Below, piece by piece: positions 53,890 to 64,000 of a stretch of DNA of 64,000 nucleotides. This DNA comes from Cydia pomonella (taxonomy: Eukaryota > Arthropoda > Insecta > Lepidoptera > Tortricidae). Below the pieces are notes generated by a model. The model did no database searches and was not told where the DNA came from. It saw only the letters and a list, made by a program, of their open reading frames with translations. Each line of letters starts with the position of its first letter. The first letter of the stretch is position 1. The stretch covers positions 8,680,001 through 8,744,000 of the forward strand of contig NC_084711.1 in the NCBI RefSeq assembly GCF_033807575.1, read 5' to 3'. The translations under genes were made by a program, and so were the position numbers.

Positions 53890-54780
53890 CTTGAACGAAT
53901 GTAAACAATTGTTCTCAGTGACAGGCAGGTAATGAGGGTATTTAGTGCCACTGGAGAGGCACTGCATTGCAAGTAACACTTACCAGGTTTAGTAGGTTAA
54001 CTTATACATGTCGGTGGTTGATAGTAAAATCAGGCAGATCGTAAAGTTCCTATGTAACGTTTTGACAGTAGTGACATTAAACCAATACATAGGTTTGATT
54101 GGTCCGTTAGGTTGCTTCAGATGCCCGAAGGACAAAGGGCTCCGTCGACTCAGGGAACGATACAATGATTTTCATGATTCACGATATGCCTGATTTTATA
54201 ATTTCATGATCTGCCTGATTTTACATTTTTACAATCGGCTACCGACATACATACCGTCCCTTTTGCAGTATATCAGTGACTAAACTCCTTGTTATGCCAA
54301 TAATCAGGTCAGATCTAGCTACATTCACATATAAGACTATGGCAATATGTATCTGTTTGTACCTATTAAATGTTTATTACATCTAACAGTTACCTTAGCT
54401 TGGGGCATATCATATAATATTTGGTTTGGTCAAAGTCCGTAACATGAAAGATCGGAGTGATGATAGTGTTATCACAATCAAAGAATTTCAAAATACGACA
54501 ATAATTGTGATTTGACTTTTAGTTACCTATTAAATAATATTTTACTAACAGCAGATATAAAGTACAGTGACCTTAAGATGCATGTGACCTACCTCTATAA
54601 TATTATAAATACGCATACACCCCAGTCCTTTGCTGACTGTACATGGTAAAAATTGAGAAGGTACATACATTATTTATCTCGGTAAAAATTAAGAAGAGTT
54701 TTCTAAATATTGTTATGTATAGCAAGTTTTAGGTAAGACTAAAGGAAATATATCCAAAGATTTTCATTTAGTAGATGAAA
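53890..54780. other. Gene-free stretch
   Basis: AT-rich. Nothing recognised. Confidence 0.35.
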
Positions 54781-54834
54781 GTCGAGGTGTGAAAGTTCTT
54801 ACAACATTCATGTGAGGAGACGACAGGTCTGTTG

Positions 54835-55266
54835 GTACGGTTCCTGTCATTCAACTCTCGCCAGCGATACCCTCGGGTCGCTGGAGCGATAGCAGGCCGG
54901 AGCAGGGTGGCGGGAGGCTCTCGGAACTGGTCGCACGCGCGGGGCAGAGTCGCGCCGGCCGCCAGTCGCGGCACCGGCCATGGTCTGCCACTCAGTGCAC
55001 GGGCCGCCTCGCCGCCGCAAGCCTGTGTGGCCCTCTGTGCGACCCATCCCGCTGACCTCACGTATCCCTACGCACGAACGAACGCTATAACAAAACTTTT
55101 TGAGAATAAAACTCGCAACTTTCGATTTAATATCCGACACGTGACACACGTCTGTTTACATTTTATGTGATATTTTATGGTATTACTTAACTGCATCTTC
55201 AATAGTGTTTCGCGAGTGAAGTTAATATACTGAACGGTACTGGAAAACCACGACCTGAATTTAAAG
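54835..55266 (+). promoter_or_regulatory. CpG/GC-rich island followed by a possible untranslated exon
   Basis: About 245 bp (54835-55080) are strongly GC-rich (GGTCGCACGCGCGGGGCAGA, CGCGCCGGCCGCCAGTCGCG). The following 55190-55266 contain CTTCAATAGTGTTTCGCGAG and end at a donor-like TTTAAAG|GTAAAG. That arrangement would fit a promoter with an untranslated first exon and a long intron running to the right. Several overlapping open frames here on both strands come only from the high GC content. No coding exon downstream was identified. Confidence 0.3.
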
Positions 55267-55269
55267 GTA

Positions 55270-58200
55270 AAGTCATTTTTCATTATACACCTTGCACTTA
55301 AGCTTATTTGTGTTTATGCATGCTTTTAATTGGGCACTTAGCGTAGCCTCTTGAAGTGAGGAAAAGTTTATGAAATAAATATTTATTTTAGTTAGTTGAA
55401 GGGTACGCATGTTTAGAAAGTTAGTTAACTTCAGAAATAGTTACATTTTCTCTATAAGTAACAACACACTCGACAAGGCCTAGCCCCTATACCTATGTGT
55501 TTGGCTGCTACAGGACAAAATGTCAAAGTAAAGCCCACTTTAATCTTATTTTATACCTCGCACGTGCTTGTATGATAACTCGTAATGTTGTGAGTAGTTG
55601 TTTATTTGCTTACTGTTATGAAACCAATCAAGTTTTTTATAGTCGCGGTACTCATACTCAACTCCGACCTCCCCTTAACAGCGTCCTCGAAGAAGGAAAG
55701 CATGTAGGTAGTACATTTGTTGATAATATGGTATTTTAAGGAAAGCGCAGGTCACCGCGTGTACCACGTGAGGCTAACTGTTGTTTAGTTTACCATGTAA
55801 TTCTCAACGACATTCGCGGGATTCCTAACCAGGTACGTACGAGTACGTATACGTACGAGTAAGTAGTTAAGCACACGGCCATATGACCACAGACTTAAAT
55901 AATGCGTCTATTATTGTTTGTAGCATACCAGCGGCAATAATAAAAAACTGAAAAAAAAACTAGTTTCTTAAAAATACCTCTTATAGGCATAGTATAGTAG
56001 TCCTGAAATAGTTATTAACGTTTCGACTTTACCCATTAGTCTTAATCTCATATTTTTCATGTAGGTATTAACTTTTAAACATTAACAACGACTGACAACC
56101 GAAATCCAATATACTTACATAATAAAATAGAGCTCATAATATCTCTTCCCTAAGTTAGATTTGTAATTTCTATAAGTACTTAGTTGTATTTATGCTAAGC
56201 ACCCGAATAATTATCGGACAATTTTTAAGCCAAGCCTACTTATAAAATAAATCTTAGGTACTTATAAAAATTCGACAGCCAAATAAAAATCGTCCCCAAT
56301 ACCGTCTCTAACGTACTTTTACTTTGTCAGTTATGCCTTAGTTCCCAGATAATTACATACATAACTTAGTCATAAATGATTTCCTGAGGGTTCCAAACCC
56401 GTGAAAAATTACACTTTTCCAAGGGAGAACTTTTTAAAGAGGGGCACAAAACCAATCAACAATGTTACCTATGGCGTTATTCTTGTACTGTAGTCTATGA
56501 AAACCTAATTGACAGACTCACAATGCACATTCACGAACATTATAATATTGTAGTATTGTTATATTACAGCCGTTAAAATATAATACGAACAGTTAAATAA
56601 TTTAAACTTTTAAGAAAGGTAATGTTTGCCTAATGAAGTTAATATTTCTGCATCGTAATAAATATACCTAACAGTGGTTGCTTCACCGTAGTACTGGACA
56701 GTACTTAATCAAACATACTTAAGTGCGTAACAGTAATAAAAACTACGGATTGCGTTGCGGTAATCGAGGGGATACGAGTTCATTTAATAGCCGTGTTTAA
56801 GAGTTGTAACCATATTCTGGTTCTTGCATCTACGCAACAGATTTTTTTCTATCCCAATTGGTATCTACTGACATATCTATAGACTCGTATACATTTTAGC
56901 CCAACGACTTCTAGCTAAATGAGACCTGAGACATAAAAGCCTATCGGGAGGCAATGCCTACCTGGTAGGGGTCACAGTTTTTGACAAGATAAAACTATAC
57001 TATAAGTTGTAATTGCATTTCCCATTAATGCAACTCCACTAAATTAATCAACTACACGGTAATTAAATAAACTTAGATATGTAGCAAAAATAAATGAATA
57101 TAAGCAAATTGATTATTTATTTTAAATATAAGCTAAAATGCCTATAGATACTTTTTCAGAAATATATTTTATGACAACTGACACTACCAACATATTTGAC
57201 TGTACAACATTTTTTGTAACGAAAGCGTAGCGCAGTCGTAGCACTATCGTAGCAATTAGTATTAACTATTAGAATTAAAATTACAATTCATATAAATAAC
57301 ATGTAAATGTATATACATATTTCCATTTACTTAATTTTAGCAATAAAGGTCAATCATATTTTTCGTCTGTAACTTATAAACTTTGTAGCCATATCGTAGG
57401 TAAAAATATAAATATATTCAAATTGTACTACTACTTAATCAATGTATACCATATGTGGTTATCGTTTTGTCAATAGTAACACATGAATGGTTTATGTAAA
57501 CTTGTCACGACTAGACCCCGTGACGTAAGCGTGTGTTTCACAGATTTCAGCGAAATGGGTATGACTCAGCCCTTCCTTCGCTTACTCACGATTTTTTTTT
57601 ATCTATTTCTGTCTGTAATAGTTACAGTAGGTTTAGGTACCTATCAGCGAGTTAGGATATTTTAACTCCTGCCATTTTAGGAGCCTAACTCGCTGGATAT
57701 TCAGATATGCGGTGGATATGTCAAAGCCGTCACAGTCATAAAGAACCTAGGTAACGCCTGACCAGTAATATAGTAAACACCCCTATAATGGAACAGGCAC
57801 CAGTAATGGGATGGTATAGACAAATCCTGTAAAACAAGTATTTACCATCAGTTTTTAATCACTGGCAACATTTTACATAAACAAAAGCCAAAGCGCTACT
57901 TAAGTTTATTTTTTCATTGACATTCCATAGCAAAAAAACTACAGTTTTAAATTGGTTAATAATATTGAAACCAATTGCAGTAGCTTTCATTAAATACATA
58001 GAAAACATAAAGGACGAATTGGATATTCAACTTTTAAAGCGTAAAGCGGTAGAAATTTTACAGGTGTCGGTGAAATATCAAAAATACTCCAATATTTATG
58101 TTAAATGTCCCATAATTGGTGCCGTTAACATATATGATCATAGTCAAGAGGGCGCTGTTATTCTCATTTATAGTGTCAGTTCAGTATAGTTGAAAAATCT

Positions 58201-58440
58201 AGTTTCAATGAAATGGGGCATGAAATTACTTTATTTTGGTGGTTGTATGGTGATATTAAATTATTCGTTTAATATATAGTAAAACTTGTGCGGCCAGTGT
58301 GAATCAGCAGTTTTACAGATCATAGCTGGATAAAATTAATTGCACTTCTCTCGATTAATATTGTAACATTTTATTGCATTGATAAAATCTTAATAACTAA
58401 AACTTTTTTTTTTTAAACGATAAAATAAAATATTATCCCC
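55270..58440. other. Gene-free stretch
   Basis: AT-rich throughout, with a GTACGTACGAGTACG word cluster near 55833 and a hairpin at 57646-57694. No gene recognised. Confidence 0.4.
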
Positions 58441-58445
58441 TTTTA

Positions 58446-58605
58446 GATGAAGTCGGTGCCAAGCCAATTCTTAAAAGCATCAACACAGTCTCGAACTAAA
58501 TGCCAACCCTGATGCGGTTCGATAAGAAAGGAAGATAGTTGTCAATTTATTGTTTGGTGGTATTATCGTCCGGTATTGTAACTATTTAGCTAGGCACCGA
58601 CTTCA
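58446..58605. repeat. Fold-back-like segment
   Basis: ATGAAGTCGGTGCCAAGCC at the left and GGCACCGACTTCAT at the right are inverted about 150 bp apart. A related GAAGTCGGTTAAATTG word is at 59493. Probably a repeat remnant. Confidence 0.4.
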
Positions 58606-58800
58606 TGCATATCAGTTGCTAGTGCATATTAAAGGGATAATATTTTATTTTTTAGTTTCCATTTTTAATTTAAACTACTTCATTCCTGTCTGGCCAAAGA
58701 CTAAAAAGTATCGCGCTTCGGATAAGTTTCAAGTTTTCAACAAATATCTTTATTTACAATAACAATATACAAAATGGATATATACAGATGATTACTATAA

Positions 58801-59120
58801 CTAGCTTATATCCAAAATAGGCCCTTGAGGCACTGTACCAAGGATGCTGGCGGCATTTCCTCGTTGTGTGGCAATACTGATACGTTGTGCGAGGAAGCCG
58901 CCAACTCTTCGGTCGCCAGTTACATCAACCAGACGTTTCGCGATTTCTCCAAAAAACTTGTGCGCCCCGAGAGTTTCAACGCCAAATGGTACAAAATGGT
59001 ACTCTCTACCGAGGCTTAAGGTCTTAGTTTTAAGGTCTGCTGGACACCATAAAAATTTAACATCAACAGAACTGGACCCTAATTTCTTTTCACTTACGTG
59101 TTTAACAAACTGAACGAAGA
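58801..59120 (-). pseudogene. Retroelement-like coding remnant
   Basis: The minus-strand frame is open for about 95 codons without a Met. It reads DVKFLWCPADLKTKTL, EYHFVPFGVETLGAHKFFG, RLVDVTGDRRVGGFLAQRIS and TQRGNAASILGTVPQG, then stops at 58801. The 'GDxRxGxFxxQRxSxAxQRGNAASILGT' pattern is one I know from the ends of repeated mobile-element ORFs in moth genomes. I cannot assign a clade with certainty. A stop lies just upstream. Confidence 0.5.
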
Positions 59121-59129
59121 AGACTCATC

Positions 59130-60510
59130 GCCGCACGTAAGGTGTTATTACACGTAGGTGATGCGGTCTTTAAATCCTAAATTTCAAGCTAGGGCTGTAA
59201 TGTAAGCTCTAAATTAGGCAGACGTGTTATTTTTTTCCCCTTTATTTTCCTAATACGAGTAAGTGTGATAAAAACATTGTGTGTGCCAGAATTACGTGCC
59301 CGGTCGGTAGAAGAATTACGATATCGTGTTAATTAAGCCCTCGCCTTCGGCTTCAGGCTTCAATTTATATTAGTCCGTAATTTATTATTTACCGCCCTTA
59401 ATACACAATGAACTATTTCCAAATCGGTTCAGAAATAAGAGAGTCCTGAGGTGTATACAAAAAAAAAGTCGAGTTGATAATCTCCTCCTTTTTTGAAGTC
59501 GGTTAAATTGTTTTATTTTAGAACGTACTGAGATTGACAAAAAAACTGATAAATTACTACTACGTAATCTTTACCAGATACTTTTTTCATTTCTTTCAGC
59601 ATCTTACAGCAGAAGGAAGAATATCGGCTAATTATGATGATGATCAATAAATAAGAACTCTTGGTGATTTGAATTAAGCAAAGACGGAACATGGTTAAAA
59701 GGCAAATTAAGCATTCAACAATCAGGGATCGGAACCGGTTTTTTGGAAAAACTTTGAAATAAACATATATTTCGGTTTATTTTATACTCCAAATATAGGA
59801 CTCGGTTGTGTTTTTAGATAACGACTTCGTACTATGAGATTGCCCAATTAGAAATGAAATAATTAACAAAGAACGAAAAAATACCGTTTTCGTTCCCATA
59901 CAAAAAATACCGGTTTCCGATCCCTGTCAACAATAATTGTATATGTTACTTTATATTCCAATTAGTTCCACAAATCACAATAACCTTTAAGGCAAGGTAT
60001 AAACACTAGAGAGCGGAGTTCACAGAAAGTGGAAACATTTCCCACGAGGCCACGGCCAGTGACTCCAGCGAGACCTAACCAGCGACTAATTAGAGACCTA
60101 TACCGTGTTAAAAGTTTGATTCACTATTCAATCGAATGTGGCCTTTATTTAACCCACCTAAGGTCTGCCACAAACTTTGGTCTTAAGAGCTTATGGCTAC
60201 GGTGCCGTCGCCTGCACAATTATTACCTGAGGAGATTATATTTACGGCCCTTTTGTTTTAGGAGTACCTCAATAATAACAATAGAATAAAATAATTCTCG
60301 GGTGATCGGTTTTACTATTCATATTTATAAAATGTGGCTTCGAGGATATATTGTTTTGCATAATATGTACATATATAAGGTATTATTTATATATCATACT
60401 TAGCAAATAATACTTTCTTCATTATTGAAATAAATTCCAATTTTTATCGTGTTTTGAACAAACATGAATCTGTTCAAAAATCAGAAAAATTAAATGCTTT
60501 TTCTTTTTAC
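59130..60510. other. Gene-free stretch
   Basis: AT-rich. The CTCCTCCTTTTTTGAAGTCGG piece at 59480-59500 is a common moth repeat word. Nothing else recognised. Confidence 0.35.
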
Positions 60511-60518
60511 GTGTATAA

Positions 60519-60596
60519 GTGGTCATAAATATCTGAATGCGCTTCTTTTATCAAGGCACTAGAGTGCGTGTTCAGATATTTTTAAATACCTCTATA
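60519..60596. mobile_element. Very short fold-back MITE
   Basis: GGTCATAAATATCTGAATGC pairs with the complement of GTGCGTGTTCAGATATTTTT across a loop of about 25 bases. Confidence 0.5.
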
Positions 60597-60982
60597 TCTC
60601 ATGGCAATTGTACCAATAATATAACCTATCTAGTTCTAACGAGCGAGGGAAAATTACAGCATCTGTTTCCAAGAAGTGTTTTCTCGTTTATGATAAGTTG
60701 ATTTCAGTCGAATAAACTGAATACGTCACTACTCCTACGATTTTACAAAGAAACAGATTCCAAATTGTGTTTTTAACGGAAGTGTCAGTAAATCGCATGC
60801 AACACATATTTGTATTACTGAGTACATACTTAATGGTAGGTGGTTGGAGTATTACGCAACATTACGTATGTACATAATTTTGATAGTATTTGAGAATTAG
60901 TACTTTTTTCAGAAATTAAGGTAAAATAAATCGAGCGACATATTTTTAAGTCAATAAGAGATAATTTTACTAACAAACCTAC

Positions 60983-61106
60983 CGCCGCTGTTGCCCGCAC
61001 CGAGAAATCGGTCGCGGCGAGCTGCAACCCGCAGTCTGCGTTGGCCCGCCAACGTGTGCTCCCGTTGAAGATCCTCGATATGGTGCGAAATATGTCGTGT
61101 AATCTT
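60983..61106 (-). other. Candidate internal exon, unassigned
   Basis: A 124-nt GC-rich block in AT-rich DNA is bounded on the minus strand by TTTTAAATAG|AAG and GGCGGCG|GTAGGT. All three frames are open. The most exon-like reads HIEDLQREHTLAG and RDRFLGAGNSGG. I recognise no family. It may be an exon of a gene outside the window, or chance. Confidence 0.25.
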
Positions 61107-61732
61107 CTATTTAAAATACTCGAGTGACTAGTGTTGCGCCGTAGTAAGTTACCGTTACCACTTAACAGTAATTTCCCATTTGAGAAATTTACTAGTAAAT
61201 TTCCATGTTTCCCTACGTTACTAAACACTGTTAAATACAATATCTGTTAAGGCATGTTCGTGCTTTTGTTTTGGGATTTATTTTATTTGATTCGAATATA
61301 AATAGTTATTTTATATTTACCTCGGTTGTTGTTAAGTTCTTAATTCTATTAAGATAATTTTGAGTAAATATATTATGATAATACTAGTGGCTCTGTGAGT
61401 TCTGGACCTCACGATATGTTTCATAATTCTTGAAAAATGTCAAAATAAAAAGTAATTATTTCGTTGAGTCATTATCATAGAGAACTCATAGTGGTCTTAA
61501 GTGCCATAGACACTACTGGAACTTGAGTGTGACCAGGCAAGGAGTAAATTTACTAGTAACATTGTGAAATTTACCAGTAAATATGGAAAATTTCCCAGTA
61601 ATTTTGAAATTTTTTAAATTAGAAAACCAATGTTATTTTGTATCATTTCATATGATGCAATAGGGTATATGAAATGATACAAAATAACATTCAGTTTTCG
61701 TTATTTCGTTATTCATTCAGTTTTCGATGAAA

Positions 61733-61840
61733 GTCAGATCAAATGACAGTCGCTTTCGTAAAAACGAATGCCTGCACCAATGGGATAAGGTACACAAAGT
61801 GGGCCCAGGCTCCTTTACAACGGAGAAAACGCGAAGATGA
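61733..61840 (+). repeat. 3' fragment of a family S2 SINE
   Basis: AGTCGCTTTCGTAAAAACGA, then GTGGGCCCAGGCTCC, matches the distal part of the SINE at 36115-36448. The tRNA-like head is missing. Confidence 0.55.
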
Positions 61841-61849
61841 GGAGACAAA

Positions 61850-62845
61850 TGTATAATTATTGGGTCTCTCAATTAACTTAGCTCATATGAGTAGGCACAT
61901 GATAATGTAAAAAGGATGTAAATTACGCGATGTTATGATCTGTCATTTGACTCAGTTGATAGCCACGATCAATTTCACAATTTGCGAAAAAAACACTATC
62001 TAACAAATTTAAAATGATTCTATATAGACAAAATTTTAACAAGCAGAAACGTTTGCGATCGATGCTATTAAGCTTAGAATAATTTTTAAATCGGAAAAAT
62101 TTGTGCCTTGGGTGAGACTTGGACTATCCAGAGGCTGTGAGTTCAAGGCAGTAATTTATCCATTTTTATAAAAAGATTATCAGCCAGTGAACTCACACAA
62201 AGACATAATTGTGAAAGTAACAGTGCATATTCGTATTTGCTTATCAATGGATGCGTCACAAGAAAGGCATCCTTAGAAAGATGACGTATTATCTCATAAT
62301 CTATGCAATTATTTGAAGAATTCGAATAGTATCGAAGCTCACACCGATTCCTTTTGATATCTTAATTGCTCTCTGATACCGTCGCATACCAAGATTACCA
62401 GTCCATTGATGACTTACAGACAGACGGTCCTTATTCGAATAGTATTGAGGCAGGCATCGCACGACAGACAATCATTTACGAGAACATAAGTGAAACCGAA
62501 ATTGAACATTAGCGGAAAAACAAACAAATAGGTGAGCACTTAATTAATTAACTAATTAGTTTATATGTGAAACCGGTGTAAATTATAATAACGGCTCGAT
62601 CAGTTTATATAAATACCCGCATAAATTAATCGGTTTGTTATTGTGAACACTATTAACCTGGTTATTTTATTAATCTAGTAGGTGCGAAATAATATTTGCA
62701 AAGTATATTTTGCGTTCAATATACGATCTGAAATATAAATTAGTAGCATTCGTACTCCGTAGTCCGTACGGGTCAAACACATTTTAGAATAAGGTCAGTT
62801 CTGTAGACAATACAATCAAAGTACCCACTCTGGTACATAGATATC
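61850..62845. other. Gene-free stretch
   Basis: AT-rich. A SINE-head-like scrap lies at 62107-62150 (GGCTGTGAGTTCAAGGC). A TATA-like TTATATAAATA at 62602-62612 follows homeodomain-type TTAATTAATTAACTAATTAG. No gene is seen downstream within reach. Confidence 0.35.
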
Positions 62846-62851
62846 CCGTTT

Positions 62852-62907
62852 TTAGGGTTCCGTAGCCAAATGGCATAAAACGGAACCCTTATAGTTTCGC
62901 CATGTCC

Positions 62908-62962
<55 letters not shown>

Positions 62963-63585
62963 CGAGGCTTTGCTCCGTGGGCGTTAGTGCTAGAAAGCTG
63001 AAATTTGGCATGGATATATAAATCAATAAAGCCGAGAAAGTCGTACAATAAAATCTAAAAATTTTTTTTTTTTTAGGGTACCTCCCCTACACGTAAAGTG
63101 GGGGTGAACTTTTTTTTTCGCTTCAACCCTAGAGTGTGGGGTATCGTTGGAAAGGTCTTTCAAAACTAATAGGGGTTTTCAAGAAACATTTTTTGATAAA
63201 GTGAATATATTCGGAGATAATCGCTCCGAAAGAAAAAAAAAAATGTGTCCCCCCCCCTCTAACTTTTGAACCATAGGTCCAAAAAATATGAAAAAAATCG
63301 TGGAAGTAGAGCTTAAGAAAGACATTAAATGAAAACTATAGCGGACATGATCAGTTTAGCTGTTTTTGAGTTATCGCAAAAAGTTTTCCCTTCATAGTAA
63401 AAAGACTTATTTTAATTAGGTACTGATTATGCAAATTTGCCTATTTGTTTAACTCAGGTGAAAGGTACCGTTTCATCCCTTGGTTAACAATTTACTATAC
63501 TTTAAGCTCCAGTTTAGCTTATTATGACGGAAGAGTAACTACGGAACCCTACACTGAGCGTGGCCCGACATGCTCTTGGCCGGTT
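62852..63585 (-). repeat. Family R interspersed repeat with a (GTCT)n microsatellite
   Basis: The end TTAGGGTTCCGTAGCCAAAT and the far end ACGGAACCCTACACTGAGCG, then TCTTGGCCGG, match 12531-13241. A (GTCT)n tract of about 50 bp (62908-62959) sits near the start. There is no internal duplication, unlike the copy at 12531. Confidence 0.65.
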
Positions 63586-63861
63586 TTTTTATTATTTGGG
63601 TCTCAAGTACTAAGAAAATGTATTCCGCCTGTAAAAGTGCCGCGTAATAATTAAGTTTGGATTCCCTTAAATTTGCGATGTCTACAGGAAAGAAGTTTCC
63701 TAAAAAATGTGTAGGTATGACCCGTACGGGTCTGCGGGAATAGTGGGTTAGGTAGCTAGTTTAATTATTATTTATGTAATAGAAACTTGTTATTGCCATG
63801 ATCAATCCGGTTTTTAACATTCGGAAGATCTGATAATTCACAAAATTATATGTCGAAGTGT

Positions 63862-63960
63862 AGGTCCCGCTTTGTCCCTTACTATAAGGACGAGATTTGT
63901 TTGTATCTGTATATGAACAACCTGTCAAAGCGTCCTTATGGCAAGTTACAAAGTGGGACT
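63862..63960. mobile_element. MITE (family L)
   Basis: The left arm AGGTCCCGCTTTGTCCCTTA and the complement of the right arm, AGTCCCACTTTGTAACTTGC, both continue into ATAAGGACG. A single arm of the same family is at 2692-2736. Confidence 0.65.
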
Positions 63961-64000
63961 TTTTGCTTGGAACCGACACATGTTATCAATAGTTTGTTTT

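Noticed and set aside
54768..55170. Three long overlapping open frames of about 100 codons on both strands
   Set aside because: They occur because the island is GC-rich and therefore poor in stop codons. Composition is arginine/alanine-rich with no motif.
62596..62660. TATA-box promoter at the right end
   Set aside because: TTATATAAATA is present, but such words are frequent in AT-rich DNA and no transcript or coding exon can be tied to it.
62908..62959. (GTCT)n tract as a functional element
   Set aside because: It is a simple microsatellite at the usual place within a family R repeat.

Overview
The window looks like nuclear DNA of a moth or butterfly (Lepidoptera). It has spliced animal genes with GT-AG introns and AT-rich, repeat-packed non-coding DNA. 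It also carries repeat types that I recognise as typical of lepidopteran genomes: tRNA-derived SINEs, short fold-back MITEs and non-LTR (LINE) 3' ends. The species cannot be named from the sequence alone.

Left part (1-29 kb) holds the genes. ERP44, a seven-exon gene for an ER-resident thioredoxin-family chaperone with a CRFS active site and an RDEL tail, lies on the minus strand at 204-6891. A three-exon GPI-anchored Ly6/uPAR-type gene lies on the minus strand at 10195-11067. An orphan THAP-like first exon (16622-16731, minus) stands head-to-head with a five-exon PLEKHA3/FAPP1-type PH-domain gene (17153-23582, plus). POLD1, the catalytic subunit of DNA polymerase delta, is a single uninterrupted exon (25243-28506, minus) that converges tail-to-tail with the PH gene. 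ERP44 and the PH gene each carry one apparent extra A that breaks an otherwise perfect reading frame.

Repeats fill most of the remaining space and are deeply nested. Intron 4 of the PH gene contains a hAT-like element (18964-22735) with a perfect 8-bp target duplication. A minus-strand LINE sits inside it, and a plus-strand LINE sits inside that. A second hAT-like element (11317-13373, 8-bp duplication) is packed with at least four other repeats. Next to it lies an odd structure: a 102-bp tandem array between two arms built of the same short words in opposite orientation. Two MITE families with different interiors share the same terminal sequence.

Right part (29-64 kb) has no recognisable protein-coding gene. 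It contains LINE 3' ends and decayed LINE coding pieces, SINEs, many fold-back MITEs and several strong palindromes. A few short GC-rich islands, notably 54835-55080 and 60983-61106, could be untranslated or coding exons or regulatory elements of a gene lying mostly outside the window.
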